Assembly (NCBI GenBank): GCA_964350245.1
Contig: CAYGJC010000025.1
Location: 1 to 21,620, forward strand
Source: JAJACP01 sp964350245
Lineage (GTDB): Bacteria > Chlamydiota > Chlamydiia > Chlamydiales > JAAKFR01
DNA: 21,620 nucleotides
Direction: 5' to 3'
Shown here: positions 1 to 6,713 of the stretch, piece by piece
Numbering within the stretch: position 1 is the first letter of the stretch
Layout: each line of letters opens with the position of its first letter
Program-made: the position numbers and the translations under genes
Notes under the pieces: model-generated
Told to the model about the DNA's origin: nothing
The model's database searches: none
Seen by the model: the letters and a program-made list of their open reading frames with translations, nothing else

Positions 1-239
1 ATAAAAGGTACCAAGGGGCCCTTTTTTCTAAGGGAGGAATATGATCAAATGACATCTGGAGACCCATATTAAAAAAACTAGATAGATCCCTGCCTTTGAA
101 GTATTTGAGTTGCTTGATGATAAGATTTTGCCAAGTTCTGAAACGATGAAAAAAGGGAAGTTTTTAAGTTTAGACCTTCAGAACCAACGCATAGGAAACG
201 CAACATTTTTATCCTAAGAAGTATGAGAAGATAAATTAT

Positions 240-264
240 GGTTGGATGCGATAGGCATCCAACC
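240..264 (-). terminator. Probable intrinsic terminator of the tmRNA gene
   Basis: A perfect 10-bp inverted repeat (arms GGTTGGATGC at 240-249 and GCATCCAACC at 255-264) with a 5-base loop begins 4 bases beyond the mature 3' end of the tmRNA. In the minus direction it is followed by an AT-rich run (ATAATTTATC) rather than a clean U-tract. Its position and stem strength suggest transcription termination or 3'-end protection of the precursor; the poor U-tract leaves termination efficiency uncertain. Confidence 0.6.
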
Positions 265-267
265 AAT

Positions 268-718
268 TGGAGGTGGAGAGACTCGAACTCTCGTCCTTGG
301 CAAACTCCCTATTAACCCCTACATGCTTAGTGCCCAATTAATGACATTAGCTCCTAAGTTGGACACACCTATAGAGCTAACCGGTCCCATTTAATCTCGA
401 GAACCTCTACCTAGAGACCGTCGATAAAAGTCCCCATACCGAGAAATATGACAGTAGTTTTGAAACCCCCGGTCCAGTCTCAAACTACCGGGCTGTCAAG
501 ACGGTTAAGTCTCAACAACATCTTAGCAATTAAGCAACGTTTTCGAAAGCACCTGTTGAAGCTACTTTAGTAGCCGCAACTGGGAATTCTACAACGTTAC
601 TACCGCTATTTGCCTTAGTTTTGGCATTTAATGGTTTTGCCGGCTTTTTAAGGAGGCCAACCGACACCCTCCGCATGCGATCAATACTTCATTTCCAAGT
701 CGAAACCTATACACCCCC
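268..718 (-). ncRNA. ssrA: Transfer-messenger RNA (tmRNA, SsrA)
   Basis: tmRNA rescues stalled ribosomes with SmpB and adds a degradation tag. Read on the minus strand, the 5' end GGGGGTG pairs over 7 bp with CACCTCC at the 3' end, with a G3-U wobble as expected for alanine charging. A T-arm (GAGAG, loop TTCGAGT, CTCTC) precedes the acceptor 3' strand and the discriminator A; CCA is not encoded. Conserved blocks are visible: GGTTTCGAC near the 5' end, CATGCGGAGGG and GGTTGGCCTCC of pseudoknot 1, and CACTAAGCATGTAG before the T-arm. The tag frame runs from a resume codon GCC at 625-623 to TAA at 532-530, encoding 31 residues that start AKTKANSG and end GAFENVA. The stop lies in a hairpin (CTTA/TAAG) equivalent to helix 5. 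The start resembles the Chlamydia tag (AEPKAE), but the length and the NVA end are unusual. Mature length is 451 nt before CCA addition. Confidence 0.96.
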
Positions 719-726
719 ATACATGT

Positions 727-732
727 ATTATA
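727..732 (-). promoter_or_regulatory. Extended -10 promoter of ssrA
   Basis: On the minus strand the sequence TGATATAAT gives a perfect -10 box (TATAAT at 732-727) with an extended TGn element. Eight bases separate it from G1 of the mature tmRNA at 718, so the primary start is almost the mature 5' end. No convincing -35 box is visible at 16-18 bases upstream, which fits an extended -10 promoter. Confidence 0.65.
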
Positions 733-834
733 TCATACTAGAGCTTTTAAAGGTATGGGCCTTAATTATCAAGCTCTATCCACATCTTTTTCAGATTTTG
801 CTATTGGATTTTTTTATGAAGTAGTTTTAAATGC

Positions 835-840
835 TATAAT
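835..840 (+). promoter_or_regulatory. Extended -10 promoter directly before the exported-protein gene
   Basis: TGCTATAAT gives a perfect TATAAT at 835-840 with an extended TGn element. A weak -35 candidate (TTATGA at 813-818, spacing 16) is present. The ATG at 849 lies 8 bases after the -10 box, so the transcript should start at or very near the start codon. This promoter is divergent from the ssrA promoter within a 130-bp gap. Confidence 0.6.
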
Positions 841-848
841 TATTAATA

Positions 849-1421
849 ATGGTTTATATGAAAAAGAATATTTTTTATTTATTTATGAGTTTTTTGTTAA
901 TTTGTCCCTACGCATTTGGAGACGGCCTTTCTTCTCCTCTAGAGCCTGAGAGTATGGAAAACACCTATTATATCTCCTCTGATCAGGAGTGCATTGCGTT
1001 TTCACAGATCAATCTTCCTCTTAGTGAAACTCACTATCTCTCTTCTGAGGCTGAGACGCACATTATCACGCTTTCCTACGGAGAGGACACGGCTTACATC
1101 ATTTCGGTCATGAAAAACCAAGAGGATTCTGACTGTAAGTCGGAACAGAATGCTCCTGATCAGCTGATGATTGCAGGCTATCGGGCTGAGCAAAAGCACA
1201 CCACTTTGGATGGTGTTGCCTTAGAGGAGTTTTTGTACGGGTGGACTGGGAAGAAATTTGCTGATCGGGTTAAAGTAAACAACGACGTATTGGAGCTCTT
1301 TAGTTACTCTCTGCAGTCTAAGGAGCATGAGATTGTTTTCATCACCTGCGGTCCTATTGATACGGATTTGGAGGCCAAAGCACTCAGGTATGCGCTCTCT
1401 TTGAAAATCGAGTCTTATTGA
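849..1421 (+). CDS. Exported protein of unknown function
   Basis: I do not recognise this 190-residue protein. Residues 4-24 form a Sec-type signal peptide (MKKN, then a hydrophobic run ending PYAFG), with probable cleavage near residue 24. The mature part is mildly acidic, has Cys at about 47, 99 and 167, and shows no transmembrane segment or catalytic motif that I know. Two starts are possible: ATG 849, which is 8 bases after a TATAAT box and would be leaderless, and ATG 858, which gives a typical MKK signal-peptide start. Neither has a Shine-Dalgarno sequence. The gene is divergent from ssrA, and its stop is only 6 bases from the stop of the convergent fliN-like gene. The signal peptide and clean frame make it a real gene; a periplasmic or outer-membrane-associated role is inference only. 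Confidence 0.8.
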   Translation: MVYMKKNIFYLFMSFLLICPYAFGDGLSSPLEPESMENTYYISSDQECIAFSQINLPLSETHYLSSEAETHIITLSYGEDTAYIISVMKNQEDSDCKSEQNAPDQLMIAGYRAEQKHTTLDGVALEEFLYGWTGKKFADRVKVNNDVLELFSYSLQSKEHEIVFITCGPIDTDLEAKALRYALSLKIESY

Positions 1422-1427
1422 TTGGAT

Positions 1428-1847
1428 TTAGGCGTTCTTAGTGAAGCTGACAATTTTGACGCCAAACTGACCATCCACAGCGACAACCTCTCCGCGCCCC
1501 ACTTTGGTCCCATTAACGTAGATATCCACTAAATCATCACATAGATCATCAAGTGGAAGAAGAGAGCCCTCTTCTAAAACGGCTAATTCTCGCAGGGTCA
1601 ATTTGGTTTTGCCATATACGATCTCAATTTGTGCCTTTAAGTCGGCAAAATCGGTAAGCTCGCGATCTGTAAGTTCTGTGAGTGGGCGGGGTTTGTCGCC
1701 CTCGATAGGAGTAAAGGCTACACGCGCAATTGCGCCGTAGCTCCCCGGAGGACGCAAGGGGATCTTGTCATCTTCCTTGGTTGAAGAAGGTTCTTGAGAC
1801 ATCGCTTTGACGATGCCTTCAATCTCGTCGGGTGTGAATTCGCTCAT
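1428..1847 (-). CDS. fliN: FliN/SctQ-type SpoA-domain protein (type III secretion or flagellar C-ring component)
   Basis: This 139-residue protein has a charged, proline-containing N-terminal region (about 1-65) and a C-terminal SpoA domain (about 66-135). The segment GKTKLTLRELAVLEEGSLL followed by VNGTKVGRGEVV is the classic FliN/YscQ signature. Such proteins form the cytoplasmic sorting platform or C-ring of type III secretion systems and flagella, where SpoA domains pair as intertwined dimers. The ATG at 1847 lies inside the end of the upstream SpoA1 gene (29-base overlap, different frame) and has no Shine-Dalgarno sequence, so coupled translation is likely. Chlamydiae have a separate full-length SctQ (CdsQ) and remnant flagellar homologues (FliI, FliF, FlhA); whether this protein serves the injectisome or the flagellar-like set cannot be told here. 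It could equally be annotated as the SctQ C-terminal part. Confidence 0.88.
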   Translation of the reverse strand: MSEFTPDEIEGIVKAMSQEPSSTKEDDKIPLRPPGSYGAIARVAFTPIEGDKPRPLTELTDRELTDFADLKAQIEIVYGKTKLTLRELAVLEEGSLLPLDDLCDDLVDIYVNGTKVGRGEVVAVDGQFGVKIVSFTKNA

Positions 1848-2061
1848 GAATGGTCACTGCTTTTCGGGTTTCACTTAAGCCGGGACGCCCCAGATAACGC
1901 GTCTCTCCACCTACTTGAATGCTTAGAGGCTCTTCGATCTTTTGCTCTAGGAGCACGATGTCGCCCACTTGAAGGCCCAAATAGGCCCTCATGGGAATCT
2001 CTGTGCGGCCGATTAGGGCCGCGACTTCAAAAGGGAGCTGCGCTATGTCCATAGAACTCAT
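1819..2061 (-). CDS. Stand-alone FliM/SctQ-like SpoA1 domain, 80 residues
   Basis: The whole 80-residue product is essentially one SpoA domain of the FliM/SctQ type: LPFEVAALIGRTEIPMRAY, then LQVGDIVLLE, then a GG turn and a final RKAVTI strand. Normal FliM or SctQ proteins are over 300 residues with a large N-terminal region; nothing like that is present upstream. An in-frame TAA lies 12 bases before the ATG, and the upstream frame encodes a different protein, so this is not a simple local frameshift. The start overlaps the stop of the hydrolase gene (ATGA), and the 3' end overlaps the fliN-like gene by 29 bases, so the three genes are probably translationally coupled. The likely role is to pair with the FliN-like product as a SpoA1-SpoA2 heterodimer (inference). 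A decayed sctQ/fliM remnant is the main alternative. Confidence 0.8.
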   Translation of the reverse strand: MSSMDIAQLPFEVAALIGRTEIPMRAYLGLQVGDIVLLEQKIEEPLSIQVGGETRYLGRPGLSETRKAVTIHERIHTRRD

Positions 2062-3110
2062 ACTGTCGAGATCTTACTTAAAAGTCCATTATGGTCTGAA
2101 AGGGCTGAATCTGAGTAGGTGCGAGGGTCGAAGGCTACGGTTTGTTGCTGAGTGGTGAGTGTGGCCCAAGCTGTGCGAAACAAAACCGTGTAATCCAAGT
2201 TGCAGGGGCCTGAAACCGGTTTTTTCATCAGGCGCGCACAAAACTGATCTCCACCCCAAGTCGGAGGATCGAAGTGGACAACTCCTTTAAAGCTGGAGCT
2301 CCACTGAGCCTGCCGATATTCAGCGCTATCTAGGTTAAGGTCCCCCGTTAAAAGGCTCTCAGGAGTATACCTCATCTCTCGAAGAATCATGAGCATTTGG
2401 ACAGCACGCGCCGTTTTCTCCGCACGTGTCGGTTGTGCGGGAATCTCTGAGTGTTGCAGATGGGTAGCAAAAAGGCGCATCCACCCCACATTAACCGAAA
2501 AGACTCCCTTAGAAGCAAATTTTGTCCGTCCAATGAGGCTATCTAAGGGAAAGGGGGTAAAACGAGGCTGGGTCAGCCGAATTTTGCTGGCTACAAAGAT
2601 TCCAGATGGTGCGCCGATCACCCGCATCCCGATATGGGTGTAGAAGTGGCGATAGTGAGGCCGCAATCCTTCGTAAAGCTGTCGGCAGGCATGGGTGTCA
2701 AATACCTCATAAAGGCTCACCACATCGCTGTTTAGCTGGGCAATGGTCTGGATGATGCGCGGCATACGTTGGGGCCAAGGAACAACACCACCATCCGTAA
2801 TGGTGTAACCGGCCGGCACGCAGCAGATATTCCACGAAAGAAGGCTGAATCTGTCGGAAGTCGCTTTTTCTTTTCCCTCGCCTTGCTGGTAGAGATAAGA
2901 GTGAGGGTTTAGGAAAATTCCCAAAATGCGCAATCCCAATCCAGGAAGAGTGGCAAAAAGGGCAAGTGCGACATAGGCAACGAGCTGGGCCGAAAGCCAT
3001 ATTTTCTCGAAATGACCGGTCTCAAAACGGCTGAGACGCACGTACACTTCGCGGCTCTTACAGACGGGATCTGTTAAATATGACGCGCTTTGGAAGGCAA
3101 TAAGAGACAT
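2058..3110 (-). CDS. Membrane-anchored endonuclease/exonuclease/phosphatase-fold hydrolase
   Basis: The 350-residue product has the EEP (DNase I / sphingomyelinase / inositol phosphatase) catalytic pattern in order: SWN (N94), YEVF (E135), ATHL (H217), GDLNLD (D257, N259), LDY (D306) and SDHNG (D339, H340). All metal- and catalysis-related residues appear intact. Residues 37-68 form a hydrophobic, possibly double-spanning segment ahead of the domain, suggesting membrane attachment rather than a cleaved signal peptide. The substrate cannot be deduced: phosphodiesterase or lipid phosphatase activity fits as well as nuclease activity. The gene leads a coupled unit with two SpoA-domain genes, which raises the idea that it is linked to type III secretion, but operon membership is the only evidence. 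A TAGAAT box 8 bases before the ATG suggests a nearly leaderless start. Confidence 0.87.
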   Translation of the reverse strand: MSLIAFQSASYLTDPVCKSREVYVRLSRFETGHFEKIWLSAQLVAYVALALFATLPGLGLRILGIFLNPHSYLYQQGEGKEKATSDRFSLLSWNICCVPAGYTITDGGVVPWPQRMPRIIQTIAQLNSDVVSLYEVFDTHACRQLYEGLRPHYRHFYTHIGMRVIGAPSGIFVASKIRLTQPRFTPFPLDSLIGRTKFASKGVFSVNVGWMRLFATHLQHSEIPAQPTRAEKTARAVQMLMILREMRYTPESLLTGDLNLDSAEYRQAQWSSSFKGVVHFDPPTWGGDQFCARLMKKPVSGPCNLDYTVLFRTAWATLTTQQQTVAFDPRTYSDSALSDHNGLLSKISTV

Positions 3111-3118
3111 AGAAAGAA

Positions 3119-3124
3119 ATTCTA
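3119..3124 (-). promoter_or_regulatory. Possible -10 box of the hydrolase-SpoA unit
   Basis: TAGAAT on the minus strand (5 of 6 to TATAAT) ends 8 bases before the ATG at 3110. The -35 region is poor (TTTTCG at 17-base spacing), so the call rests on the -10 box and on the same -10 to ATG spacing seen at other genes here. Confidence 0.35.
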
Positions 3125-3137
3125 TAGGATCTCTCTG

Positions 3138-3166
3138 TAGACGAAAAGGAAAAAATGGAGTATTCT
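3138..3166 (+). promoter_or_regulatory. Candidate ileS promoter
   Basis: TAGACG (3138-3143) and TATTCT (3161-3166) are separated by 17 bases and match consensus at 4 of 6 positions each. The predicted start near 3173 would give a leader of about 20 bases containing the GGAG ribosome binding site at 3181-3184. A 9-bp inverted repeat (AAAAATGGA 3151-3159 with TCCATTTTT 3170-3178) overlaps the -10 box. Confidence 0.35.
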
Positions 3167-3192
3167 GGGTCCATTTTTATGGAGTGAAATAG

Positions 3193-6100
3193 ATGTTTGA
3201 AGAGTTAGAAAACGAAACGTTTGCGGCGAGGGAAGAGAAGGTTTTACGCCTGTGGAAAGAGAAAAAAATCTTTCAAAAAACGCTCTCCAACCGTCAAGAC
3301 GCTCCCTTTTTTTCCTTTTATGACGGCCCTCCATTTGCGACCGGCCTTCCTCACTATGGGCACTTACTTGCCGGCACTTTGAAAGATGTGATCCCCCGAT
3401 ACAAGACGATGAAGGGTTTTCATGTTCCGCGTAGATTTGGCTGGGATTGTCATGGCCTACCGGTTGAAAATGAAATTGAAAAAGCATTCAATCTCTCTGG
3501 CGCGCCCTCGATTGAGGCGTTTGGAATTGGGAAATTCAATGAAGAGTGCCGCAAAATTGTCTTTCGCTACGTAGATGAATGGGAGTCTAAGGTAGAGCGG
3601 TTTGGGCGTTGGGTTGATTTTTCCCAAACGTGGAAAACAATGGATCCCGGGTTCATGGAGTCTGTCTGGTGGGCATTTAAACAGGTGCATGAAAAGGGGT
3701 TGATCTACGAGGGATTTAAGGTGATGCCCTTTTCGGCAAAGTTGGGAACGCCTCTTTCTAACTTTGAAGCAACAGATAACTATAAAGAGGTGGATGACCC
3801 TTCGATTGTAGTCGGTTTTCCACTCCGGGATGACCCAACGACTTCTTTGCTGATTTGGACTACAACTCCTTGGACATTGATCTCAAATATGGCAGCTGCT
3901 GTAGGAGAGAAGATTGAGTATGTCAAGGTAGAGCGCGATGGAAAATGCTATATTTTAGCAAAAGAGGCTGTTCCAAGATGGTTTAAAGATGAGGGCAAAA
4001 TCGTTGGTACGTTTAAGGGAAAAGAGCTTATCGGAAGCGTCTATGAACCCGTTTTCTCATACTTTAAAGAGAAAGAGGGCGCTTTTAAAGTGATTGCCGC
4101 CGATTATGTTTCAACAGAGGATGGAACGGGAGTCGTACACACAGCCCCTGCTTTTGGTGAGACCGACTTTTTTGCTTGTAAAGAAGCGAGTATTCCTCTG
4201 GTCTGTCCGGTCGACAATAATGGCCGTTTTACCGCAGAAATTCCTGAATATGAGAGGCAGTTTGTTAAGGATGCAGATAAAGATATTATCAGACGTTTAA
4301 AAGAAGGAGGGCATCTTTTCCACCGTGGCACGATTCGCCACCGCTACCCGTTTTGTTGGCGTTCGGACACCCCTCTGATCTACAAGGCTGTTACCACGTG
4401 GTTTTTAAAAGTTGAACAGATCAAAGATCGACTGGTTGCTGCCAATGACAAGGTGCATTGGGTGCCTAGCCACCTTAAGGAGGGGCGCTTTGGAAAGTGG
4501 CTAGAAGGGGCGCGCGACTGGGCAATTAGCCGGAATCGCTACTGGGGTACTCCGATCCCAATCTGGCGGAGTGAGGATGGAGAGATCCATGTTGTGGGTA
4601 GTGTTGCTGAGTTGGAAGAGCTAACAGGAAAAACAATCACCGATTTACACCGTCATCTGATCGACCCACTGACATTTGAAAAAGAAGGAAAGACCTTTAA
4701 ACGCATTCCTGAAGTATTTGACTGCTGGTTTGACACTGGGGTGATGCCCTATGGTCAAAATCACTACCCGTTTGAAAACAAAGAGCTCACTGAAGCCCAT
4801 TTTCCGGCTGACTTTATTGCCGAGGGGATCGATCAAACTAGAGGCTGGTTCTATACGTTGATGGTGCTAGGTGTCGCTCTTTTTGACGAACCGGCTTATA
4901 AGAATGTGATCGCAAACGGAATTTTATTGGCAGAAGATGGCAATAAAATGTCCAAGCGCCTTAAAAACTATCCTGAACCTGATTTGGTGGTGCATAAATA
5001 CGGCGCAGATGCGGTCCGCCTCTATATGCTGAATAGTCCTGCGGTTAAAGGAGACGATCTACGTTTTTGCGAGAGGGGAGTAGAACTTGTTTTGAGACAG
5101 GTTTTGATTCCGTTTTGGAATGCTCACGCCTTTTTAAATACCTATGTCCGCATTTATAACTGGACTCCCTCTGCCCATCGTGTAACCCCGGAAGCGGTCA
5201 TTGACCGGTGGATCATCGCTCAGCTTAACCGTCTCATTCACGATGTCGAAGAGGGAATGGATGGCTACGACTTAAGCCGGGCTGTTGAGCCTTTTGTGGG
5301 CTTTATTGACCAACTCACCAACTGGTATATTCGACGAAGCCGCCGCCGTTTTTGGGCCGACGAAGATACACCCGACAGACGGGAAGCTTTCGAGACGCTA
5401 CATCATGTTTTGATTGAGCTCTGCAAAATAGCCGCCCCTTTTATTCCTTTTATCAGCGAGTCTATCTATCAAAATCTGCGCTCAGATGAGATGCCTGAAT
5501 CGGTCCATCTCTGTGACTTTCCTGAGTACCATGTAGAGAGTAGAAATACGACCCTTGAGGAGGGAATGGACACTCTGCAAACCGTGGTGAGCTTGGGGCA
5601 TGCGCTTCGTAAAGAGCATAAATTTAAGGTGCGCCAACCACTTCCGGCAGCCCATGTCGTGTGCGGAGAAGATAGGGTGATGCAGTTTTTAAAACATCAA
5701 GAGCACCTCATTGCAGATGAGCTGAATGTCAAAAAAGTTCACTTTCATACAGAGAGCCGGGAATTTGTAAAACTCTCGATTAAACCCAACTTTCGTGTTT
5801 TGGGAAAAAAAGTGGGTAAGCATATGAAAGAGGCGCATCTATTGATTCAAGAGCTTGATCAACAACAAATTGCAACCGTTGTAAAAGGGAGAGCTCTAAC
5901 GGTTGTATTGGGTGGAGAGTCTTTTCAGCTTACCGTCGATGATGTGGAAATCACGCGTAAAGTTCACGAGGGTTGGGTGGCCATGAATGCAGGAGCTGTC
6001 ACAATTGCGTTGGATACGGAGATAACAGAAGAGCTTATTCTTGAAGGAATTGCACGTGAGCTGATCAACAAAATCAATACCATGCGGCGGCAAGCCAACT

Positions 6101-6288
6101 TTTCGGTGACAGACCGGATTTGCGTGCAAATTGGGGCTTCAGAAAGGGTCAAACGTGCGTTGCAGATTCATGGAGAGTTTGTTAAAGCAGAGGTGCTTGC
6201 AGTAGAAATGGATTTTGGCTCCTCCACAGATAGTACCCAATGGGATATCAATGGGGAGCCAACAGCGATCTTGATTGAAAAAGTGTAG
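3193..6288 (+). CDS. ileS: Isoleucine-tRNA ligase, eukaryote-like IleRS2 type
   Basis: Class Ia synthetase charging tRNA-Ile in the cytoplasm. At 1031 residues it matches the chlamydial length. The HIGH-type motif is HYGH (54-57) within PPFATGLPHYGH, and the second signature is KMSKR (585-589) followed by LKNYPEP. The CP1 editing domain shows the threonine-rich TTTPWTL segment and GTGVVHTAPAFGETDF. HYGH, FGWDCHGLPVE and KMSKR-x-KNYP are the pattern of the IleRS2 clade, shared with eukaryotic cytosolic enzymes, and the C-terminal end lacks the zinc cysteines of IleRS1. IleRS2 enzymes are generally little affected by mupirocin (family knowledge). The ATG is preceded by GGAG 8 bases upstream. 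The stop lies 4 bases from the stop of the convergent small exported gene. Confidence 0.97.
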   Translation: MFEELENETFAAREEKVLRLWKEKKIFQKTLSNRQDAPFFSFYDGPPFATGLPHYGHLLAGTLKDVIPRYKTMKGFHVPRRFGWDCHGLPVENEIEKAFNLSGAPSIEAFGIGKFNEECRKIVFRYVDEWESKVERFGRWVDFSQTWKTMDPGFMESVWWAFKQVHEKGLIYEGFKVMPFSAKLGTPLSNFEATDNYKEVDDPSIVVGFPLRDDPTTSLLIWTTTPWTLISNMAAAVGEKIEYVKVERDGKCYILAKEAVPRWFKDEGKIVGTFKGKELIGSVYEPVFSYFKEKEGAFKVIAADYVSTEDGTGVVHTAPAFGETDFFACKEASIPLVCPVDNNGRFTAEIPEYERQFVKDADKDIIRRLKEGGHLFHRGTIRHRYPFCWRSDTPLIYKAVTTWFLKVEQIKDRLVAANDKVHWVPSHLKEGRFGKWLEGARDWAISRNRYWGTPIPIWRSEDGEIHVVGSVAELEELTGKTITDLHRHLIDPLTFEKEGKTFKRIPEVFDCWFDTGVMPYGQNHYPFENKELTEAHFPADFIAEGIDQTRGWFYTLMVLGVALFDEPAYKNVIANGILLAEDGNKMSKRLKNYPEPDLVVHKYGADAVRLYMLNSPAVKGDDLRFCERGVELVLRQVLIPFWNAHAFLNTYVRIYNWTPSAHRVTPEAVIDRWIIAQLNRLIHDVEEGMDGYDLSRAVEPFVGFIDQLTNWYIRRSRRRFWADEDTPDRREAFETLHHVLIELCKIAAPFIPFISESIYQNLRSDEMPESVHLCDFPEYHVESRNTTLEEGMDTLQTVVSLGHALRKEHKFKVRQPLPAAHVVCGEDRVMQFLKHQEHLIADELNVKKVHFHTESREFVKLSIKPNFRVLGKKVGKHMKEAHLLIQELDQQQIATVVKGRALTVVLGGESFQLTVDDVEITRKVHEGWVAMNAGAVTIALDTEITEELILEGIARELINKINTMRRQANFSVTDRICVQIGASERVKRALQIHGEFVKAEVLAVEMDFGSSTDSTQWDINGEPTAILIEKV

Positions 6289-6292
6289 GCCT

Positions 6293-6655
6293 TTAGTCGG
6301 CTAATTTTTTCATCAGTGTTTTAAGCTTGATGGCACGCATTTCGTCATCATGATCCCAACAATCGCATTCATCATCTTCGGCCATCTCTTCCAAGAATGC
6401 CTGCATAAAACGATGCCAACGAAGATCTGAAGCGTAGTCTCTCTCTAGTTGGAAAAATTTCAATGCCGCGTTCATGAACATTTTGGATTCGTGAGGCGCA
6501 TTTTCTTGATCGGTTGCACTCTCATAGAGTTTAAGACCTTCGAGTTGACACCACTTCACTTTTTTGATGAGTTCAACTTCTGTTTCATCGATCTCACGTG
6601 CTACTGCTGTACACGCCAAGCCCAAAAATAGAATGGATAAAATTGCTTTTTTCAT
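6293..6655 (-). CDS. Small exported acidic protein of unknown function
   Basis: The 120-residue product begins with a clear signal peptide (MKKAILSILFLGLACTAVA, cleavage probably after AVA). The frame extends 18 codons further upstream, but the ATG at 6655 is preceded by a strong AGGAGG at 7 bases and starts the signal peptide exactly, so it is chosen. The mature part is about 100 residues, probably helical and rich in charged residues, with a cluster ECDCWDHDDE near residues 95-104 that could bind metal or form a disulphide (inference). I do not recognise a family. It lies between ileS and lepB, a position without a counterpart in the C. trachomatis order as I recall it. It has its own promoter (TTGACA-17-TACAAT) in the gap after lepB. 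Confidence 0.82.
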   Translation of the reverse strand: MKKAILSILFLGLACTAVAREIDETEVELIKKVKWCQLEGLKLYESATDQENAPHESKMFMNAALKFFQLERDYASDLRWHRFMQAFLEEMAEDDECDCWDHDDEMRAIKLKTLMKKLAD

Positions 6656-6662
6656 TTTACAA

Positions 6663-6678
6663 CCTCCTGGTTTGGAGG
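6663..6678 (-). promoter_or_regulatory. Inverted repeat covering the ribosome binding site
   Basis: On the minus strand CCTCC (6678-6674), a 6-base loop and GGAGG (6667-6663) form a 5-bp GC-rich hairpin that would hide the Shine-Dalgarno sequence of the small exported gene. The predicted transcription start (about 6673-6675) falls in the 5' arm, so whether the full hairpin is transcribed depends on the exact start. Confidence 0.4.
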
Positions 6679-6680
6679 AA

Positions 6681-6709
6681 ATTGTAATACTAGGATGTTC
6701 TGATGTCAA
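6681..6709 (-). promoter_or_regulatory. Strong sigma-70-type promoter of the small exported gene
   Basis: On the minus strand a perfect -35 TTGACA (6709-6704) and a -10 TACAAT (6686-6681) are separated by exactly 17 bases. It lies in the gap between the lepB stop (6714) and the AGGAGG ribosome binding site, so the small gene can be expressed independently of lepB. Confidence 0.7.
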
Positions 6710-6713
6710 TCAT

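Noticed and set aside
3..27. Possible terminator of a plus-strand gene left of the window (AAAAGG ... CCTTTTTT)
   Set aside because: The stem is only 6 bp and AT-rich with an 11-base loop, and no upstream gene is visible. The rest of 1-239 shows no coding sequence that I can support.
621..949. Short plus-strand open frames over the tmRNA promoter and the start of the exported gene
   Set aside because: One lies within ssrA and its promoter, the other overlaps the signal-peptide frame in a different register; neither has a ribosome binding site or protein-like composition.
1819..1868. Programmed frameshift fusing SpoA1 and the FliN-like protein
   Set aside because: The overlap contains no standard slippery heptamer, and the second gene has its own ATG, so coupled re-initiation is simpler.
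3111..3192. T-box riboswitch upstream of ileS
   Set aside because: The gap is only 82 bases with no specifier loop or T-box sequence.
3122..3487. 121-residue minus-strand frame antisense to the ileS start
   Set aside because: It runs across the ileS ribosome binding site and conserved HYGH region; composition is unlike a real protein.
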